From positions 62,001 through 126,000 of the forward strand of contig CAKSBF010000004.1 in NCBI GenBank assembly GCA_934438075.1: a stretch of 64,000 nucleotides of DNA, given 5' to 3'. Under the pieces are notes generated by a model. That model saw nothing but the letters and a program-made list of their open reading frames with translations, had not been told where the DNA came from and made no database searches. Of the stretch, positions 59,456 to 64,000 are shown one piece after another. A program made the translations under genes and the position numbers. Positions within the stretch are counted from its first letter, which is position 1. Every line of letters begins with the position of its first letter. This DNA comes from an uncultured Clostridia bacterium (lineage in GTDB: Bacteria > Bacillota > Clostridia > UBA1381 > UBA9506).

Positions 59456-59731
59456 ATGGCACAGGAAGCATTAGGTATGGTAGAAACAAGAGGTTTGGTA
59501 GCTGCAATTGAGGCTGCTGATGCAATGGTAAAGGCTGCAGAGGTTGTTTTAATCGGAACAGAAAAAATCGGATCCGGTTTGGTAAGTGTTATGGTTCGCG
59601 GCGATGTCGGAGCTGTTAAGGCTGCAACTGAAGTTGGCGGTAACGCTGCACAGAAATTGGGAGAATTGGTTGCAGTTCATGTAATTCCGAGACCGCACAG
59701 TGATGTTGAAAAAATTCTGCCGACTCTCTAA
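59456..59731 (+). CDS. pduA: PduA-like microcompartment shell hexamer protein
   Basis: Canonical single BMC-domain shell protein of 91 residues: ALGMVETRGLVAAIEAADAM, IGTEKIGSGLVSVMVRGDVG with the pore-region GSG loop, and VIPRPHSDVEKILPTL. Hexamers form the facets and the pores through which diols pass. ATG follows GAGGAGGACG. Nearly identical to the next gene, which shares the pore loop. Confidence 0.95.
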   Translation: MAQEALGMVETRGLVAAIEAADAMVKAAEVVLIGTEKIGSGLVSVMVRGDVGAVKAATEVGGNAAQKLGELVAVHVIPRPHSDVEKILPTL

Positions 59732-59761
59732 TTTTAATTTAAAAATCAGGCGGTGAAAAAC

Positions 59762-60166
59762 ATGGCTGAAACAAAGAAAACAGGCACAGGTGCAAGAAGC
59801 ACTCGTGCAAAAGGTACGCAGACCGCTGCTGCGGCTGCTGCAAAAGAAGAGATAAAAGAAAACAGTATTGTTAAGGAGGAAAAGGTTATGGTACAACAGG
59901 CATTAGGTATGGTAGAAACAAGAGGTTTGGTAGCTGCAATCGAAGCTGCTGATGCAATGCTCAAAGCTGCTAACGTTGTATTGGTTGGAACAGAAAAAAT
60001 CGGTTCCGGTTTGGTAAGCGTTATGGTTCGCGGCGACGTTGGAGCTGTTAAATCTGCTGTTGAAGCAGGTTCTTCTTCTGCTTCCCGTTTGGGCGAATTA
60101 ATTGCAACTCATGTAATTCCGAGACCGCATGATGATGTGGAAAAAATTCTGCCGACCTTGAAATAG
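59762..60166 (+). CDS. BMC-domain shell protein with 42-residue N-terminal extension
   Basis: Shell hexamer protein of 134 residues. Residues 43-134 form a PduA-like domain (ALGMVETRGLVAAIEAADAM, VRGDVGAVKSAVEAG) about 80 percent identical by eye to the preceding protein. Residues 1-42 are a basic, then Ala-rich, then charged segment (KKTGTGARSTRAKG, AAAAAKEEIKEN). ATG at 59762 has AGGCGGTGA ahead; a second in-frame ATG at 59888 has AAGGAGG eight bases ahead, so a long and a short form may be made, as in Salmonella PduB/PduB'. The extension could bind cargo or the lumen face. Confidence 0.88.
   Translation: MAETKKTGTGARSTRAKGTQTAAAAAAKEEIKENSIVKEEKVMVQQALGMVETRGLVAAIEAADAMLKAANVVLVGTEKIGSGLVSVMVRGDVGAVKSAVEAGSSSASRLGELIATHVIPRPHDDVEKILPTLK
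59873..59890 (+). promoter_or_regulatory. Internal ribosome site and start in the extended shell gene
   Basis: AAGGAGG at 59873-59879 and ATG at 59888, in frame; yields a 92-residue protein the size of ordinary PduA. Confidence 0.75.
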
Positions 60167-60207
60167 GTTAAGATAATCGGAAAATATTTTTCAAAATAGG
60201 GACGTTA

Positions 60208-60242
60208 GGTTTTGGCAACGGGATGATTCCTGTTGCCGAACC
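60208..60242 (+). promoter_or_regulatory. Intercistronic hairpin before the EutN-like gene
   Basis: GGTTTTGGCAACGGG pairs with CCTGTTGCCGAACC around ATGATT in the 139-base gap after the shell genes. No T run. Probably lowers downstream expression relative to the abundant shell hexamers or protects their message. Confidence 0.45.
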
Positions 60243-60305
60243 GGCGCTCTGTTGTTTGAAATCCGTGCAGCAAAACCGTGATTATATGAAAAGCAGGTGA
60301 AAAGA

Positions 60306-60572
60306 ATGGTTGTAGGAAAAGTCGTGGGCAGCGTTGTCGCAACGCGGAAAAACGAAAAATTAGTCGGCAGTAAGTTCTTAATTGTAGAGCCGTTGGAGCA
60401 CATGATGAAGCATCAGGAACGCCTGGTTGCGATTGATAATGTTGGTGCGGGTATTGGCGAAATAGTGCTTGTTGCACAAGGCAGTGCAGCACGAATCGGC
60501 TGCAATCTGGCGGATTCTCCTGTTGATGCTGCAATTGTAGGTATCGTGGATGATGCTATCGGACTGGAGTAG
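60306..60572 (+). CDS. EutN/CcmL-like pentameric vertex protein
   Basis: Vertex protein of 88 residues capping the corners of the shell. Pattern VVGKVVGSVVATRKNEKLVG, LIVEPLE, VAIDNVGAGIGEIVLVAQGS and AAIVGIVDD is typical. ATG at 60306 follows AGGTGA. Only one pentamer gene is present. The PduS-like gene starts seven bases after its stop. Confidence 0.93.
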   Translation: MVVGKVVGSVVATRKNEKLVGSKFLIVEPLEHMMKHQERLVAIDNVGAGIGEIVLVAQGSAARIGCNLADSPVDAAIVGIVDDAIGLE

Positions 60573-60579
60573 TGGTAAA

Positions 60580-61911
60580 ATGGAATTGGCTGAATTAACA
60601 CAAGTTATGAAACAAAATGGAGTCGCAGGTGCAGGCGGTGCCGGCTTTCCGGCCTACGCAAAGCTCGATAAGAGAGCGGATACCATTATTTTGAACTGTG
60701 CCGAGTGTGAACCTCTGTTGAAATTGCACCGTCAGGTGTTGGAAAAATATGCATTTGAAATTATCAGCACGTTGGAAATGATTGCCGACGCTGTTGAGGC
60801 AAAAGACGTTATTATCGGAGTAAAGCCGTCGTATAAACAGGCGGTGGCTGCTGTGGAGGCTGTTTTGCCTTCTTTTAAAAAAACAAAAATAGGCTTGCTT
60901 CCGGAGATTTATCCGGCAGGCGATGAAGTAGTATTAATTTATGAGACGACAAAAAGGGTAGTACCGCCGGGAAATATTCCAATTACGGTGGGGGTTACTG
61001 TTTTCAACGTTGAGACAATTCTTAACGTATATAACGCAATACATAAAAATGAACCGGTTATTACAAAGTTTATTACAGTTACCGGTGAAGTGAATAATCC
61101 TGTCACGCTGAGAGTGCCGATTGGTATTACTTTGCAGGAAGTTGTGGATTTGGCAGGCGGAGCAAAAATTGCTGATCCTGTTTATATTAACGGCGGTCCT
61201 ATGACGGGAAGAATTGCAAATCCTTTTGATGCGGTTACTAAGACAACAAATGCCATTTTGGTTATGCCGCAGGAGCATGAAATAGTTTCTAAACGCAGAA
61301 GTAAAATTTCTATTGATATGAAACGCGCAATGAGTGTATGTTGTCAATGTAAAATGTGCACAGATTTGTGCTCAAGAAATCTTCTGGGACACCCGATTGA
61401 ACCGCATGCATTTATGCGTGCAGCTTCCAGCGGAGTAATTGGGGATGTCAAGCCGATGTTGGGAACGATGTTTTGTTCGCAGTGTGGACTTTGTGAGATG
61501 TATTCCTGCTCGCAGGGGTTATCACCTCGAACTTTAATTGGTGCTTATAAATCAGGTTTGCGCAGTAAAGGAATCCCAATTCCGAAGGATGTTGAGATGG
61601 CGCCGGTTCATGAGGACAGGCAGTACCGGATTGTTCCGAAGGAACGTTTAACAGCTCGGCTCGGATTGTTGCAGTATGATTTTCCGGCACCGTTGATTGA
61701 AACAGAGATTCCGGCAAAAAAGGTAAAAATTATGTTGAGTCAGCATATAGGCGTACCGGCGGAAGCTGTAGTTAAGGTTGGAGATAAAGTTGTTCGCGGT
61801 CAGGCAGTTGGTGTGGGTGTTGCGGATAAATTGAGTGTAAGTGTTCATGCTTCTGTCAGCGGTAAAGTAATAGAAGTCAATGAAAAATATGTAACAATTC
61901 AGGCACAGTAA
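60580..61911 (+). CDS. pduS: PduS-like RnfC-type ferredoxin/flavin protein
   Basis: Electron-transfer protein of 443 residues with an RnfC-like core. N-terminal NADH/FMN region GAGGAGFPAYAKLD and NCAECEP; a SLBB-like segment VTGEVNNPVTLRVPIGITLQ; two 4Fe-4S motifs CQCKMCTDLCSRN (with a fourth Cys) and CSQCGLCEMYSC near residues 260 and 305; a C-terminal lipoyl-like sandwich (GDKVVRGQAVGVG). In pdu systems it supports cobalamin reduction; here no B12 enzyme is present, so it more likely moves electrons across or within the shell with the PduT-like protein downstream. Confidence 0.92.
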   Translation: MELAELTQVMKQNGVAGAGGAGFPAYAKLDKRADTIILNCAECEPLLKLHRQVLEKYAFEIISTLEMIADAVEAKDVIIGVKPSYKQAVAAVEAVLPSFKKTKIGLLPEIYPAGDEVVLIYETTKRVVPPGNIPITVGVTVFNVETILNVYNAIHKNEPVITKFITVTGEVNNPVTLRVPIGITLQEVVDLAGGAKIADPVYINGGPMTGRIANPFDAVTKTTNAILVMPQEHEIVSKRRSKISIDMKRAMSVCCQCKMCTDLCSRNLLGHPIEPHAFMRAASSGVIGDVKPMLGTMFCSQCGLCEMYSCSQGLSPRTLIGAYKSGLRSKGIPIPKDVEMAPVHEDRQYRIVPKERLTARLGLLQYDFPAPLIETEIPAKKVKIMLSQHIGVPAEAVVKVGDKVVRGQAVGVGVADKLSVSVHASVSGKVIEVNEKYVTIQAQ

Positions 61912-61942
61912 GGCAAGGAACAGGAAAGGGAGTTTTGGTTCA

Positions 61943-62491
61943 ATGAGCAAAGCAATCGGAATGGTGGAATATCAGACAGTTTCGACGGGCATTTTTGCTG
62001 CTGACCTGATGATTAAAACCGCAGAGGTTGAGGTTTTGCAGGCGCAGACGGTTTGTCCGGGTAAATATATTGTATTAATCAGCGGAGAATTGAGTGCAGT
62101 GAATGCTTCTGTGGAGGCATCGCGTGTACAATGCGGCGGAAAATTGGTGGATAGTTTTATTTTGGGAAATCCTCATGAATCTATTTTCCCTGCTATTTAT
62201 GGTGTAACTGAGGTGGAAGAACCGAAGGCGTTAGGTATCTTGGAAACATTTTCGGCGGCCTCGATTATTGTTGCGGCAGATACTGCGGCAAAGACCTCCC
62301 AGGTGCAGTTGATTGAACTGCGTATTGCGCGCGGTATGAGCGGCAAATCATTTATGTTGTTAACGGGAGATGTTGCAGCGGTTACAGCCGCAATTGAAAA
62401 AGCAAAGGCTGCTGTTGGTGAAAATGGAACCTACTTAGATAGTTCCGTTATCCCCAGTCCTGACAAAAGACTTTGGCAGAATATTTTGTAG
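61943..62491 (+). CDS. pduT: PduT-like tandem BMC shell protein, iron-sulphur pore type
   Basis: Trimeric pseudo-hexamer shell protein of 182 residues with two BMC domains (1-92 and 93-182). Cys38 in QAQTVCPGKY corresponds to the Cys that holds a 4Fe-4S cluster at the three-fold pore of Salmonella PduT. SLH not present; second half starts KALGILETFSAASIIVAADT. Lies after PduS, the same order as in pdu operons, and together they could form an electron conduit. Ribosome site GGGAG about 11 bases ahead of ATG. Confidence 0.92.
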   Translation: MSKAIGMVEYQTVSTGIFAADLMIKTAEVEVLQAQTVCPGKYIVLISGELSAVNASVEASRVQCGGKLVDSFILGNPHESIFPAIYGVTEVEEPKALGILETFSAASIIVAADTAAKTSQVQLIELRIARGMSGKSFMLLTGDVAAVTAAIEKAKAAVGENGTYLDSSVIPSPDKRLWQNIL

Positions 62492-62505
62492 AGTGGGGTC
62501 GTTGA

Positions 62506-63648
62506 ATGTTAAAGTTTAAGATTAAGACAGAAGTTCGTTTCAGCGACAATGCTATCGAAACCTTGACAGAATTTCATGATGTGAATGCGGTAATTATCAC
62601 CGATCCTTTTATGGTTTCATCGGGCACATCGGAAATGATTGCAAATAAGCTGGCATACTGTAAAACCGTTTCAGTTTTCAGTGAGGTAGAGCCCGACCCG
62701 TCATTGGATTTAGTTACCAATGGTGTAAAATTTCTACGTGACGCCGATGCAGATGTCGTAATAGGATTGGGCGGAGGCTCTTCTATTGATGCGGCTAAGT
62801 TGATGGTATATATGTTTGAAAAAACCACAGGTAAGCGCCATGTAAAACTTGTTGCGATTCCGACAACGAGCGGGACAGGTTCGGAGGTGACGCAGTTTGC
62901 GGTTGTTACTGATACACAGGCGGGAGTGAAATATCCTTTGGTTGATGACAAACTGCTCCCGGATATGGCAATATTAGATCCGCAACTGGTTGTATCCGCT
63001 CCGCCGCAGGTTACGGCAGATACCGGTATGGATGTTATTACACATGGTCTTGAGGCCTATATCTCGACTAAGAGTAATGATGCGGCCGATGCGCTTGCAG
63101 AAAAAGCATTGACGATTGCGTTCGAATATCTGCCGATTGCATACAAAGATGGTTCTAATCTGGAAGCGCGTGAAAAAATGCACAGTGCTTCGTGTCTTGC
63201 AGGTATGGCTTTTAACGAAGTTGGTCTTGGCATTAATCATTCCATTGCACATGCGTTGGGAGCAAAATTTCATATTCCGCATGGTCGCGCAAATGCAATG
63301 CTGCTGCCGCACGTTATGGAATTTAATGCAGATTTAAAACATAATTTTGGTGCAAAGGAATATTCGCAGGCTGCACGCAGAATCGCAGAGATTGCCAGAC
63401 GTATTCATTTGCCGTCAGACAATATTCGAATTGCTGTAACCAGCTTTGTAGAAGAGTTAAAATATATGCAAAAAATGATGAAAATCCCGACCACCCTTGT
63501 GGAAGCAAAGGTCAGCCGGGATGAATATGAAGCAGTGAAACAGGATATTATCGAAAGTGCCATGAAAGATACTTGTACTCAGACAAATCCGATCCCTGTT
63601 ACGGAAAAGGACATTGAGCATATACTAAGAAAAATTGCGATTTGGTAG
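62506..63648 (+). CDS. pduQ: Iron-containing alcohol dehydrogenase, PduQ-like
   Basis: Group III iron alcohol dehydrogenase of 380 residues, expected to reduce propanal or another aldehyde to an alcohol, regenerating NAD+ within the compartment. Nucleotide motif GLGGGSSIDAAKLM near 85, PTTSGTGSEVTQFA near 127, metal ligands in GMDVITHGLEAYIS (Asp, His), NHSIAHALGAKFHIPHGRAN (two His). No obvious added encapsulation helix. Last gene of the operon; one base separates its stop from that of the convergent ribbon-helix-helix gene. Confidence 0.93.
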   Translation: MLKFKIKTEVRFSDNAIETLTEFHDVNAVIITDPFMVSSGTSEMIANKLAYCKTVSVFSEVEPDPSLDLVTNGVKFLRDADADVVIGLGGGSSIDAAKLMVYMFEKTTGKRHVKLVAIPTTSGTGSEVTQFAVVTDTQAGVKYPLVDDKLLPDMAILDPQLVVSAPPQVTADTGMDVITHGLEAYISTKSNDAADALAEKALTIAFEYLPIAYKDGSNLEAREKMHSASCLAGMAFNEVGLGINHSIAHALGAKFHIPHGRANAMLLPHVMEFNADLKHNFGAKEYSQAARRIAEIARRIHLPSDNIRIAVTSFVEELKYMQKMMKIPTTLVEAKVSRDEYEAVKQDIIESAMKDTCTQTNPIPVTEKDIEHILRKIAIW

Positions 63649-63649
63649 A

Positions 63650-63901
63650 TTAAAACAGAAAAATGTCCATGTCCTTTTTGGAATTTTCCTCCTTTTTAGA
63701 GGAAACGGCGGCTTTGCTGTCTTCCAAGGATGCACCGTTTAATACCTGTTTTAGCAATTCACAAATAAAGCCATTTGTGCTCTTGCCTTCGATTTTGGCT
63801 CGTTGCTCAATCTGTGCTTTCATTCCTTTGGGAACAGTGAGATTGATGCGGTCATAGTTTTCGGCGATATATTTGTTTTTGTATTCGGTTAGTTTTGACA
63901 T
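63650..63901 (-). CDS. Ribbon-helix-helix (Arc/CopG-like) DNA-binding protein
   Basis: Small protein of 83 residues with a ribbon-helix-helix core: NYDRINLTVPKGMKAQIEQR as ribbon and first helix, KSTNGFICELLKQVLNG as second, then a basic charged tail ending KKDMDIFLF. Arc-like antitoxins and small regulators have this form; no toxin gene is seen next to it in the window. ATG at 63901 follows AAAGGAG. Convergent with the PduQ-like gene, 1-base gap. It could be a stand-alone regulator. Confidence 0.82.
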   Translation of the reverse strand: MSKLTEYKNKYIAENYDRINLTVPKGMKAQIEQRAKIEGKSTNGFICELLKQVLNGASLEDSKAAVSSKKEENSKKDMDIFLF

Positions 63902-63931
63902 GGATATGGCTCCTTTCAAGTTGTTATTGTA

Positions 63932-63960
63932 AGTATATCATAAAAATATATCTTGTGCAA
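63932..63960 (-). promoter_or_regulatory. Promoter of the ribbon-helix-helix gene
   Basis: On the minus strand TTGCAC (63960-63955) and TATACT (63937-63932) with a 17-base spacer, 31 bases ahead of ATG 63901. Confidence 0.7.
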
Positions 63961-64000
63961 GTTGTTTGAGAAAAAATTGAGAGAATATGAGGTGTTTGGT

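Noticed and set aside
60205..60305. Riboswitch (for example cobalamin) ahead of the EutN-like gene
   Set aside because: There is a hairpin, but none of the conserved cobalamin-riboswitch boxes are visible and the gap is too short.

Overview
The window looks like a chromosomal segment of an anaerobic, Gram-positive, fermentative Clostridia-type bacterium. The signs are AT-leaning DNA with strong AGGAGG ribosome sites, LplA/LplB/LplC-type sugar ABC transporters, YesM/YesN-type two-component regulation, S-layer-homology (SLH) proteins and intrinsic terminators. I saw no tRNA, rRNA, CRISPR array or intact transposase. The lifestyle suggested is plant-glycan or mucin-glycan degradation with deoxysugar fermentation; the species cannot be named from the sequence.

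Layout. (1) 1-14.35 kb: a left-truncated GH2 beta-mannosidase and a lyxose-isomerase-like cupin, then one long sugar operon (solute-binding lipoprotein, two permeases, SLH-type secreted protein, membrane-bound AraC regulator, Gfo/Idh/MocA dehydrogenase, sugar-phosphate-isomerase-like TIM barrel, GH105-like hydrolase) closed by a hairpin, followed by an MFS transporter. (2) 15.6-19.8 kb: a patchy stretch with terminators, a small orphan ORF, possible gene remnants, and a pair of secreted proteins, the second with SLH-like repeats. (3) 19.8-24.6 kb: an oxidoreductase, an AraC regulator and a YesN/YesM two-component pair. (4) 24.7-48.0 kb: a very large glycan-use cluster. It holds an orphan binding lipoprotein, three secreted proteins built from a repeated golvesin-like module (two with parallel beta-helix centres), two SLH-type surface proteins, an FAD oxidoreductase, a GHL6/GH151-like hydrolase and a second complete LplBCA-type transporter, ended by a terminator. 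(5) 48.1-50.9 kb: a 3'-damaged polysaccharide deacetylase, a MATE transporter and an amidase. (6) 51.2-63.65 kb: a glycyl-radical-enzyme bacterial microcompartment (GRM) locus. (7) A ribbon-helix-helix protein at the right edge.

The microcompartment locus is the most interesting part. It encodes a HAD phosphatase, a diol-dehydratase-type glycyl radical enzyme and its activase, EutS/PduU-type and EutP/PduV-type proteins, a class II sugar-phosphate aldolase with a C-terminal encapsulation helix, a GlcG/PduO-C-like protein with an N-terminal helix, a zinc alcohol dehydrogenase with an encapsulation helix fused in frame behind an unrecognised domain, two PduA-like shell proteins, an EutN pentamer, PduS-like and PduT-like electron-transfer proteins, and an iron alcohol dehydrogenase. 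I find no aldehyde dehydrogenase (PduP/EutE) and no phosphotransacylase (PduL/EutD) in the operon. The simplest reading is a compartment that splits a deoxyketose 1-phosphate (fuculose or rhamnulose type), reduces and dehydrates the aldehyde product, and reduces again to an alcohol. It would then act as an electron sink rather than an acyl-phosphate-forming route. The enzymes at 1-48 kb could supply rhamnose or fucose from polysaccharide, but that link is inference.
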